64,000 bases of DNA, from the NCBI RefSeq assembly GCF_001650905.1, contig NZ_LXYG01000018.1, positions 62,001 through 126,000 of the forward strand. Reading direction: 5' to 3'. Of this stretch, positions 17,019 through 25,358 are shown in pieces. Position 1 is the first letter of the stretch; each line of letters opens with the position of its first letter. The position numbers were made by a program, and so were the translations under genes. This DNA is from Balneola sp. EhC07. Its GTDB lineage: Bacteria; Bacteroidota; Rhodothermia; Balneolales; Balneolaceae. The notes under the pieces were generated by a model. That model was given only the letters and a program-made list of their open reading frames with translations, was not told where the DNA came from and ran no database searches.

Positions 17019-19862
17019 ATGGCTGGGATAAAATTTTTGATTAATAGTAATAGTAGGATAAAAGCTCTTTTAGTTTTTATATGCTGCTTTCTTTTTCCCT
17101 CTCAAATAAGTTTAGCTCAGAATACAGGTGGTTTGTATGGGACTATTAAAGACTCAACAAGCAGTGAGGTAATATTCGGGGCAAATATTTTTATTCTAGA
17201 TCTTTTAAAAGGAACGGCTACTGGAGAGAATGGAAGCTACGAAATAAATAATATTCCTACCGGGAGATATCAAATTCGGTTATCTTACATCGGTTATATT
17301 CAAAAAGTTATTACCGTTGAGATAGAGCCGAATACAAGAAAAGAATTAAACATAAAACTTCAACCGGAAATTTATGAGGGTGAAGAAATAACCGTTCTTG
17401 CTCAAGCTGCTGGTCAAGTTGCAGCAATAAAGCAACAAATCGAATCTAATACTATTGTCAATGTTGTTTCTAAGGAAAGGCTTGGTGAACTGCCGGATCA
17501 AAATGCGGCAGAGTCTGTAGCAAGATTGCCAGGGGTTTCTGTTCAGCGTGATGCCGGCGAAGCTTCTAAAGTAGTAGTAAGAGGACTGTCGCCAAGGTTT
17601 AATTCTATAACTGTGAACGGGATAAAATTACCGGGCTCAGGTGATGACAGATCTGTAGACTTAAGTTTGGTACCTTCTGAGGTTCTCGGTGGGATCGAAG
17701 TTTTTAAGGCATTAACACCGGATAAGGATGGTGATGCAGTTGGTGGGACAGTTAACTTATTAGTAAGAAAAGCACCGAATGATTTTAGAGGTTCTGTTAG
17801 TGCTGAGACAGGGTACAACGATTTAAGAAACGAATTCGGGCAATATAAATTTAGTCTAAATCTTAGTGACCGTTTTTTAGATGATAAACTTGGAGTTTTG
17901 GTATCCGGAAATATCCAACGTACGAATAGATCTTCTGAATTATTCGATAATAACTTACTGGTAAACCAAGCAGATTCCTCGCTAAGAACCGAAAACCTTA
18001 ATTTAGCTGATACACGTGAAACGAGAGATAAGTATGGATTCAGTGCCAGTTTAGACTATAAATTGGACGAAAATAACGAAATCTTTTTTTCATCCTTGCT
18101 TGGCAGAACTGATAGAGATGAACAGAGATATAGAAAAAGATATAGAGTTGGTAATACCAGGACAGAGTATGACTTACAGGATAGAAACCGTTTTGAATCC
18201 GTTTATTCAAACTCACTAAGTGGACGGCATAATTGGGATTTTATTGAAGTTGATTGGCAATCATCTTACTCAAATAGTTTAAGCAAAACCCCTTATTCTA
18301 ATTATTCAAGATTTATAGAAATAGGTGCCTTCAGAAATGGACTTGACGATACGAATGCTGATAGTATAGTAGCTGCTGCCAATAATGATCTAGATGAAAC
18401 CTATTTCCAATATGGTACTTTCAATACTTCAAGAAGAACTGAGGGAGATTTCACTGCGGCACTGAATACTCAAATAAATTTTAATATCACCAATAATATT
18501 GATGGTTATTTAAAATTTGGTGGCAAGTATAGAGATAAAAACAAGTTTGTAGATCAAAATGAAAACAGAACAGATTTTGAGGTTGTAAGTCAAATTGGTC
18601 AAGATAACCCTGATGACTTTGAGCTATACAATAGCACTCATATTGCTATTAGTAATTTTATCAATTCGAATTACAACACTCCGTCAATAAGTGGAAGATA
18701 TCAGATTAGCCCGGGATTAGATGCAAATGCATTGGGGGACTTTTATGATCGTTTCTCAAATTATTATGAGAGAAACAGAGTTACAGACCTTCGGGATTAT
18801 GAAGCAGGTGAAAGTATAACTGCTTTTTATGGAATGATGGAGTTCAATTTTGGACAGAGAGTTACTCTTTTGCCGGGGCTCAGGTACGAATACACTGAAA
18901 ATTATTATGACGGAAAATTTGGGAATCTAAATGGAAATCTGGGGCAAGGCGGTGTGATCTCAGATACAACAGGGGGGCAAAGTTATGGCGAGCTACTTCC
19001 TCAAGTGCATTTAAAAGTAAATATTCTTGAAGGTGTTGATCTAAGGTTAGCTTATACGGAAAGTATTTCCAGACCAAACTACGATAACTTAGTTCCATTT
19101 CAGAATGTGAATGATCCTGAACAAACTCTAAGCAGAGGTAACCCTGATCTGAAACACACTAGCGCAGTAAATTATGATGTGTTCCTTTCTTTTTATAAAA
19201 ATAGTATAGGCTACTTATCTGTGGGGTTGTTTTATAAAGAACTTGAAAATATAGATTATATAAGGACAACTAGATTACAAGAAGGAGAATTCTCAGGTTA
19301 CGAATTAACCTCTCCTGTAAACGCTGAAGGTACATCAACGGTAAAAGGTATTGAGATAGATTTTCAAACTGATTTCAGGTTTCTACCAAAGCCGTTAAAC
19401 GGGTTAATTTTATCTACAAATATAGCTTTTATCAAATCTGAAACTTTCTTTCCTGTATTCAAAATTGGACCAAGAAGCCCGGACCCACCATTCAGACCTA
19501 CAATAATCGATACAGTAAGGTCTGGGAAATTACCGGGACAGCCTGATGTAACAGCATCGTTCACTTTAGGATATGAAATAGGTCTATTCTCAGCCAGAGC
19601 ATCATTAGCGTATCAACAAGATATTTTGAATGAGATCGCCTCTACATCTTTAGGGGACGGACTTTCTGAAGGTTTTAGTTTTTGGGATTTTAGGTTAAAC
19701 CAATCTTTTAAGAGTGCTCCAAATTTGACCTTTTTCTTTAACGTAAACAACATCTTAAGTGAAAACGAACAAGATTTTATTGGTTCTGGTGATATATCAA
19801 AGAAATCGAGGGATTTTAGTTACGGACTCACTGCAAGCACAGGTATAAAAGTAAAATTTTAA
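17019..19862 (+). CDS. TonB-dependent outer-membrane receptor for oligosaccharide
   Basis: A 947-residue protein with a signal peptide (to about residue 34, FPSQISLAQ), a CarboxypepD_reg-like domain (YGTIKDSTSSEVIFGANIFI, about 38-115), a plug domain carrying LPDQNAAESVARLPGVSVQR and VVVRGLSPRFNSITVNG, and a long beta-barrel ending in GIKVKF, with the terminal Phe expected for barrel assembly. The plug motif is that of the TonB-Xanth-Caul subfamily rather than SusC. It should import oligosaccharides across the outer membrane with TonB energy. No SusD follows it; the next gene is a sorted beta-helix protein. It heads the 21-kb plus-strand catabolic arm, behind the candidate operator at 16927. 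Confidence 0.92.
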   Translation: MAGIKFLINSNSRIKALLVFICCFLFPSQISLAQNTGGLYGTIKDSTSSEVIFGANIFILDLLKGTATGENGSYEINNIPTGRYQIRLSYIGYIQKVITVEIEPNTRKELNIKLQPEIYEGEEITVLAQAAGQVAAIKQQIESNTIVNVVSKERLGELPDQNAAESVARLPGVSVQRDAGEASKVVVRGLSPRFNSITVNGIKLPGSGDDRSVDLSLVPSEVLGGIEVFKALTPDKDGDAVGGTVNLLVRKAPNDFRGSVSAETGYNDLRNEFGQYKFSLNLSDRFLDDKLGVLVSGNIQRTNRSSELFDNNLLVNQADSSLRTENLNLADTRETRDKYGFSASLDYKLDENNEIFFSSLLGRTDRDEQRYRKRYRVGNTRTEYDLQDRNRFESVYSNSLSGRHNWDFIEVDWQSSYSNSLSKTPYSNYSRFIEIGAFRNGLDDTNADSIVAAANNDLDETYFQYGTFNTSRRTEGDFTAALNTQINFNITNNIDGYLKFGGKYRDKNKFVDQNENRTDFEVVSQIGQDNPDDFELYNSTHIAISNFINSNYNTPSISGRYQISPGLDANALGDFYDRFSNYYERNRVTDLRDYEAGESITAFYGMMEFNFGQRVTLLPGLRYEYTENYYDGKFGNLNGNLGQGGVISDTTGGQSYGELLPQVHLKVNILEGVDLRLAYTESISRPNYDNLVPFQNVNDPEQTLSRGNPDLKHTSAVNYDVFLSFYKNSIGYLSVGLFYKELENIDYIRTTRLQEGEFSGYELTSPVNAEGTSTVKGIEIDFQTDFRFLPKPLNGLILSTNIAFIKSETFFPVFKIGPRSPDPPFRPTIIDTVRSGKLPGQPDVTASFTLGYEIGLFSARASLAYQQDILNEIASTSLGDGLSEGFSFWDFRLNQSFKSAPNLTFFFNVNNILSENEQDFIGSGDISKKSRDFSYGLTASTGIKVKF

Positions 19863-19917
19863 CAACAATCATTAGTTCATTTACTAGTGATTAAATATCA
19901 ATAACAAAGGAGTAAAC

Positions 19918-21474
19918 ATGAAATCTATGATAGATACTACAACAGTATTGAGAAAGGTGGTTATGTACGTTTGCACTATGTTTTTATTAGTATTTGTTAC
20001 TAATATTAATGTATTTGCTCAACGTACCGTCACTGTTGAACAGGGAGTGGGAACACTTAATGAAGCGATAACTAGTGATACTACAGCTACAGGAGCGAGG
20101 GTTGATTCGAACACCGTTTATGTACTATCCAGTGGAGGTACTTATTTATTGGATGGAAGTATTGAGCACAGAGGATACCACTTAACCATTGTAGCTGAAG
20201 ATGGTGCTACAGAGCGTCCTAAATTAATACCTGCCGTTGATGATGGAGGAGCATCTGACAGACCGTTCAGACCTAGAGGGGATTTAACTTTGAAAGGGCT
20301 TTACATTACTAATGAAGACGAACTTGGAGGAATTAATACAAGGATTATTAGAATTAGTGAAAACGAAGTGACTATCAGTATAGATGATTGTCATTTGGAT
20401 AAAGATGGACAAGCCGGATTCAGAGTTGATGGTGATAATGTTAATATTTTTCTAACAAATTCGATCTTAAGCAATATTGGTTCTACAAGTAGTCCAGATA
20501 ATGGACGTGGAGTAGATGATAGAGGTAATCCAATCGATACATTATGGTTCGAAAATAATACTTTCTATAATCTTACAAGTCAGGTACTGCGAGATGGCGG
20601 AGGTACTATATCTTATGCTTACATAAATCAAAATACAGCAGTAAATATTGGAAAGAATACTGCTTTTGAATTTGGACCAACCGTTAATGGTGTTTTTACA
20701 AACAACATGGTTTATAATGCTTCTTTCTTTGGTAATAACACAAATGGTGATGAGCAAATTACAGTCATTGGTTTAGATTCATTAACTACAGAGGAAACAT
20801 CAGAATTTGGTGCTCAATCGTTCTTGCTAAATAATAATAACTTTTATACTTCAACTGATGTCGTTGACGCATATCCTGATTCTGTAGAAGCCGCAGATAC
20901 ATACAATGCTACAGCTCTTGCTTACGTAACAGAACAAGGTAGTGCTTCAACAAATCTCAACGAAGAAATTACATTTACGACAGGTACTGCAAGTCCTGCA
21001 AATGTAGTTACGCAGTTTTGGAGCAATGCTGAAACACCTGATGAATTTCCAACAAGTGGCGAACCATTCGACTTTGGATATGTAAGTACTGCAGCCTCAT
21101 TTACCGGTGGTGACGATGGTCAGCAAATAGGATCATTAATATGGCATGGTGGAATTACGATCAGTAACGAAGAAGATCTTATTAAAGACACTCCGAATTC
21201 GTTTGTTCTTAAAGGGAATTATCCGAATCCGTTTAACCCAACAACCAATATATCTTTTGATCTGGAATCACCATCCACTGTATCCATAGAGGTCTTTAGT
21301 ATTATTGGGCAAAAAGTGATGACAATTCCTGCTCAAAGAATGAGTGCTGGTGCTAATCAAAGTATAATGCTTGATGCATCAGGACTTTCTTCCGGAATGT
21401 ATATTTACAGAGTGAAGGCAGTTACAGCCAACAATACCTTTGTAAATACATCCAGAATGACACTCATTAAATAA
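19918..21474 (+). CDS. Secreted beta-helix protein with type IX-like C-terminal sorting domain
   Basis: A 518-residue exported protein with a signal peptide ending near VTNINVFAQ. The middle part has many short parallel-beta-helix-like turns (LTLKGLYITNEDE, VNIFLTNSILSNIG, DTLWFENNTFYNL), a fold shared by polysaccharide lyases such as PL6 and by glycan-binding proteins. I see no catalytic triad to assign. The last 80 residues start with GNYPNPFNPTTNISF and end GMYIYRVKAVTANNT, the type A sorting domain used for secretion and surface anchoring. A strong ribosome site (AAAGGAG) lies before the ATG. Between the receptor and the depolymerase candidate, it may take the place of SusD as surface binder or be a surface lyase; neither is proven. 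Confidence 0.8.
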   Translation: MKSMIDTTTVLRKVVMYVCTMFLLVFVTNINVFAQRTVTVEQGVGTLNEAITSDTTATGARVDSNTVYVLSSGGTYLLDGSIEHRGYHLTIVAEDGATERPKLIPAVDDGGASDRPFRPRGDLTLKGLYITNEDELGGINTRIIRISENEVTISIDDCHLDKDGQAGFRVDGDNVNIFLTNSILSNIGSTSSPDNGRGVDDRGNPIDTLWFENNTFYNLTSQVLRDGGGTISYAYINQNTAVNIGKNTAFEFGPTVNGVFTNNMVYNASFFGNNTNGDEQITVIGLDSLTTEETSEFGAQSFLLNNNNFYTSTDVVDAYPDSVEAADTYNATALAYVTEQGSASTNLNEEITFTTGTASPANVVTQFWSNAETPDEFPTSGEPFDFGYVSTAASFTGGDDGQQIGSLIWHGGITISNEEDLIKDTPNSFVLKGNYPNPFNPTTNISFDLESPSTVSIEVFSIIGQKVMTIPAQRMSAGANQSIMLDASGLSSGMYIYRVKAVTANNTFVNTSRMTLIK

Positions 21475-21501
21475 ACTATAGGCTATCTATTATTTGATAT
21501 G

Positions 21502-21531
21502 GGAAAGCTTGTGATAAAGCTTTCCTCTTTT
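21502..21531 (+). terminator. Intercistronic hairpin with T-run within the catabolic arm
   Basis: GGAAAGCTT at 21502-21510 pairs perfectly with AAGCTTTCC at 21517-21525 across a 6-base loop, followed by TCTTTT. It lies 27 bases after the beta-helix gene and 11 bases before the next ATG. It would let receptor and beta-helix protein be made in excess over the downstream enzymes. Confidence 0.8.
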
Positions 21532-21542
21532 AATCTGATTAA

Positions 21543-24080
21543 ATGAAACTATTCAATTTTCTATTACTAGGAATCTTCTTATTAAGCTGCTCGAAACCGG
21601 TACAAAGTCCTATTGAGTTTGGATCTCAACCGTACTTTTTTGATGTTGGTGGAAGTGATTCCAATTTAAAACATTCCACAATTCTTATTACACCGGAGTT
21701 TGGGTACAGCTCTGAAAAGGGATATGGTTTTAAAGAGTCAGATCTTTCAAAATTCTATCACAAAGCTACTGAAAAGTCACGAGACGAGTTTTTAATTGAT
21801 GGAGTAGTTGGAAATAAACTTACATTTAAAGCAGATATACCTGAGGGGAAATGGTGGTTAACGATCTGGTTCGAACCAGGTATGGAAGATTCTATAACAA
21901 CTCAGCTTTACATCAATGATGTTAAAAATGAATTAAACCTACAGCCTTTTTCTTCTTCCGCTGAACCAAGAGAAACCATCCAAAAGATGTATCGTGTTAT
22001 CCAGCGTAACATTGAAGTCAAAAATGATTTTTCTTTTACGCTTAAAGGTGTGGAAGATAAAGTACGACTTCTTGGTTTTTCACTTATCCCTGCTAAAGAA
22101 GAACCTTCCAACAATGCTCAGGAAGATGCTTTTGATGAAATTCAAAACATAGGAGATTTTAGGAATACCAAAAAAGTAGATGGTTTACTTTCAATACTTG
22201 AAGATCTAAAATCTAACCCTGACAATCTAAATTTCTCTTCATATTGGATTCAGCAACTTAGTATTCTTAAAGAAGCGGAAAAATATTTTTACTATCGCGG
22301 TTGGAGTTGGGCTACAGATAAAACAGGGATGGGTTTATTTGATCATATTCCACAATCGATAGTGCTTTATGATGCATTACTGAGTTTTGATGAAGCAAAA
22401 AAACAACCACTATACAGTAAAGCTCTTTGGTACAGAGCAAGACTTTTATACTGGTTGTGGTTAGAGGGAGCAGGACCAAAAGAAGAGTTGGCAGGGAAAA
22501 GAGATCTTGCTGAAATGTTTGATCTGTTTCCTGACAATGAAATCGTGCAAATGTATAACCGTGTGAAGCTTGATCAAGCTGATGAGTTTGATACGGTGCC
22601 AAACAGATCAGCAACTCCGGAATGGGCTTCAGTTCAATGGGAACTTACTAATCGATTAAAAGATATTGTAGACTGGTGGGTTTACGAACAACAGGATGAC
22701 AATGGGGAATTCGGTGGTAAATTTGGTGATGATGTAGAAATTTTGAGATGGTGGTCTCCTCTGATTCTTTCCGGAGATGAAACTACTTATTTAGGTTGGA
22801 AACGATTAGCAGATGGTGTCTGGAATAGTTCAAAGGTGAAAAATGGATATGCAAAGAATCCAAGTGATGTAGAACATTCTTCAGAATTTATTTCAGATAC
22901 AGCACCTTTAATGGTTTTCTATACTGATGATGAAGAGTATACAAATCGATTAAAGTATTCTTCAGATTACTTCCAAAATCTATGGACTGGATTTAATGAT
23001 AATGGTGACAGGTTTTTTAAATCGGCATGGTTTAGTTCATCAGAAATTGAAACTGAAAGCCCCAAGAACAGAGATGTTTCCTACAACGCCAGAGCAACTA
23101 AAGCAGTCCGCTATTATAATTGGAAGAAAAAAGACGAAGATACCAGAAAGGCTCTTATAGAATGGGCTGATGCATGGGTTGATATTTCAAAAAGCACTGA
23201 AAAGTCTAAACCATTTGGCATAATTCCTCCTTCAGTTGAGTTTCCAACTGGAAAAATTAATGGGGATGAACCAACTTGGTATATAGCTAACATGTACTGG
23301 GATTATTTCAATTGGAGTGGAAGCACGGCAATTCTAGATCAACTTTTGTATACATGGACTTTTACAGCAGATGATAAATATCTGGAGCCAATATTGCTCC
23401 ATCTCGAGTTAGTTAAAAAATTCAAAGGGGATTTAAATTCAAAGAAAAATCCTTTTCAAAAAGGCTCTGAGGGTTGGGCAGCTTATATCATTGGGAATTC
23501 TTCTTCTTTTTGGAATGTAGTTGAAAACTGGCGCTTACTTACTTCAAATTCATCCTACGATACTCTGTTAACAGAACATGGTTCTGATTTTATTAAATAC
23601 AGAATAACGGGACAAGAGCAATACTTGATTAATGCAATGCAACCGTACCTTGAAACGGTAAGATATAATAAACCAATGTTGACTAGTGAGGTAATCCATA
23701 CGGATCGGGTGTTTATTAAGGAGCCAAGAGTTAGAGAGGCAGGCATTCTTCAAGGTATGATAACAGGGTATGGAGCTAATGAAAGTGCATCTCCTTACAT
23801 AGCTGTTAGCTGGGAGAAATCTAGCCGAGATTTAACCTTTCTGGTGACTGATAGTGATTCAACAAAACTGGATGTGGATTTATATTCATTTTCTGATCAA
23901 GAAGTTGAAACTACTATGAGAATTTGGCAACTCAAGCAGGGAAAGTACACGCTCGAGACTTTAATTGATGGTAAAAAGGAATCAGAGATAATAGAAGTTT
24001 TTCAACCTGGGGAAAGAGTTGAACTTAAAGTGCCATCTCATGAATTAATGACAATTAAATTAACTCCATTAAGCAAATAA
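21543..24080 (+). CDS. Large exported lipoprotein, candidate polysaccharide lyase or glycosidase of unrecognised family
   Basis: An 845-residue protein with a lipoprotein signal (LLGIFLLSCSKP, Cys about 16). Residues about 25-185 look like a beta-sandwich carbohydrate-associated domain (FDVGGSDSN, YGFKESDLSKF, GKWWLTIWF). Residues about 215-700 are rich in helix and aromatics, like an (alpha/alpha) toroid: YYRGWSWATDKTGMGLFDH, YEQQDDNGEFGGKFGDDVEI, WWSPLILSGDETTYLGW. The C-terminal 150 residues are again beta. The cluster of acids in DDNGEFGGKFGDD could be catalytic. I do not recognise the family with certainty; it is not an obvious PL8 or PL12. First of the enzyme genes after an intercistronic hairpin and 1 base before the NRAMP-like gene, it is the best candidate for the main depolymerase. 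Confidence 0.7.
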   Translation: MKLFNFLLLGIFLLSCSKPVQSPIEFGSQPYFFDVGGSDSNLKHSTILITPEFGYSSEKGYGFKESDLSKFYHKATEKSRDEFLIDGVVGNKLTFKADIPEGKWWLTIWFEPGMEDSITTQLYINDVKNELNLQPFSSSAEPRETIQKMYRVIQRNIEVKNDFSFTLKGVEDKVRLLGFSLIPAKEEPSNNAQEDAFDEIQNIGDFRNTKKVDGLLSILEDLKSNPDNLNFSSYWIQQLSILKEAEKYFYYRGWSWATDKTGMGLFDHIPQSIVLYDALLSFDEAKKQPLYSKALWYRARLLYWLWLEGAGPKEELAGKRDLAEMFDLFPDNEIVQMYNRVKLDQADEFDTVPNRSATPEWASVQWELTNRLKDIVDWWVYEQQDDNGEFGGKFGDDVEILRWWSPLILSGDETTYLGWKRLADGVWNSSKVKNGYAKNPSDVEHSSEFISDTAPLMVFYTDDEEYTNRLKYSSDYFQNLWTGFNDNGDRFFKSAWFSSSEIETESPKNRDVSYNARATKAVRYYNWKKKDEDTRKALIEWADAWVDISKSTEKSKPFGIIPPSVEFPTGKINGDEPTWYIANMYWDYFNWSGSTAILDQLLYTWTFTADDKYLEPILLHLELVKKFKGDLNSKKNPFQKGSEGWAAYIIGNSSSFWNVVENWRLLTSNSSYDTLLTEHGSDFIKYRITGQEQYLINAMQPYLETVRYNKPMLTSEVIHTDRVFIKEPRVREAGILQGMITGYGANESASPYIAVSWEKSSRDLTFLVTDSDSTKLDVDLYSFSDQEVETTMRIWQLKQGKYTLETLIDGKKESEIIEVFQPGERVELKVPSHELMTIKLTPLSK

Positions 24081-24081
24081 T

Positions 24082-25335
24082 ATGGCAAACTCCGATTCAA
24101 TTGGTCTATTTAAAAAATTTCAGCTTTTTATTATTTCGATAGGTCCCGGATTATTTATCATTGGATATAATATTGGAACCGGGAGCGTTACTTCAATGGC
24201 TTCAACAGGTGCTGAATATGGAATGGCACTTACAATCCCTTTGATAATATCGTGCATCTGTACATATATACTTATTGTTGTTTTTGGTAAATACACCATA
24301 GTAACCGGTGATACTGTTATCCATAGTTATAAGAAACACTTCGGAAAAGCAGTTGGACTTTTTGTTTTAATAGCATTGATTTTTACAGAAGCAGTGGGAA
24401 GTGTTGGTGTTATGGCGATCGTTACTCAGGTTACCCAAGAATGGACACGACCACTTACAGCTTCCGGAAATGGCATTGATCCGATTTATTCTACTATTGG
24501 ATTTGGGGCTTTACTTTACACATTACTTTGGAACGGTAAACAAAAGTTTTTTGAAAAGGTGTTGGCAATCTTTGTTGGAATAATGGGGCTAAGTTTTATT
24601 GTTACAATGTTTATGGTAATACCTGATCCTTCTCAGGTACTAACCGGAATTGTCTCGGGAATGCCAAATGAGTCTGGGGCTTTTTTGCTCGTGGCAAGTA
24701 TGGTTGGTACGACGATGGGCGCTGTTATTTATGTTGTAAGATCTGTCCTTATAAAAGGTAAAGGCTGGAATCTGGAGCATTTGAAATATGAAAAAAGAGA
24801 TGCGAAAGTTTCTGCTATTATAATGTTTGTATTGAGTATTTCAGTAATGGCGGCAGCAGCAGGTACGATGTATCAGGAAGGTATTAAAGTTGATAACGCG
24901 ATAGACATGGTAAAACTTCTTGAACCTTTTGCAGGTCGATTTGCGATTTCGATTTTTGTAGGTGGAATATTAGCCGCAGGTTTGTCATCTCTATTCCCTC
25001 ATATAATGCTGGCACCCATGTTGTTAGCCGATTATAAAGGCGAAAACCCGGATTTTACATCCACTACAAACCGATTAATATCACTAGGAATTATACTGTT
25101 AAGTTTTCTGGTGCCCATCTTAGGTGGAAGACCTGTATTCATTATGATTATTTCTCAGGTATTTATTGCTGTTATCACACCTGTAGTTATTCTATTGATG
25201 CTAATTCTTATGAATAGGGAAGAGTTGGTAGGCAAACACAAGTTATCTAAAATGAAGAATATCCTTGTTTCCTTAATACTGATTTTTTCATTGGTAATGG
25301 CTGTGTTTGGCATCATTGGAATATTTGGAATCTAA
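24082..25335 (+). CDS. NRAMP-fold transporter lacking the metal-binding motifs
   Basis: A 417-residue protein with 10-11 membrane helices of NRAMP type. It starts its first helix with IGPGLFIIGYNIGTGSV and continues TSMASTGAEYGMALTIPL, matching GPG...QAGAKYG of real NRAMP proteins. However the metal-binding DPGN of helix 1 is replaced by IGTG (about residues 31-34), and the MPH of helix 6 by MGA (MVGTTMGAVIYV, about 207-218). A manganese or iron carrier is therefore unlikely. It sits 1 base after the lipoprotein and upstream of the glucuronidase, so transport of a sugar, uronate or other organic product is inferred. NRAMP-like genes in sugar loci are often annotated as metal transporters by homology alone. 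Confidence 0.85.
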   Translation: MANSDSIGLFKKFQLFIISIGPGLFIIGYNIGTGSVTSMASTGAEYGMALTIPLIISCICTYILIVVFGKYTIVTGDTVIHSYKKHFGKAVGLFVLIALIFTEAVGSVGVMAIVTQVTQEWTRPLTASGNGIDPIYSTIGFGALLYTLLWNGKQKFFEKVLAIFVGIMGLSFIVTMFMVIPDPSQVLTGIVSGMPNESGAFLLVASMVGTTMGAVIYVVRSVLIKGKGWNLEHLKYEKRDAKVSAIIMFVLSISVMAAAAGTMYQEGIKVDNAIDMVKLLEPFAGRFAISIFVGGILAAGLSSLFPHIMLAPMLLADYKGENPDFTSTTNRLISLGIILLSFLVPILGGRPVFIMIISQVFIAVITPVVILLMLILMNREELVGKHKLSKMKNILVSLILIFSLVMAVFGIIGIFGI

Positions 25336-25358
25336 ATAGAAAATTTTAAGAAATACGA

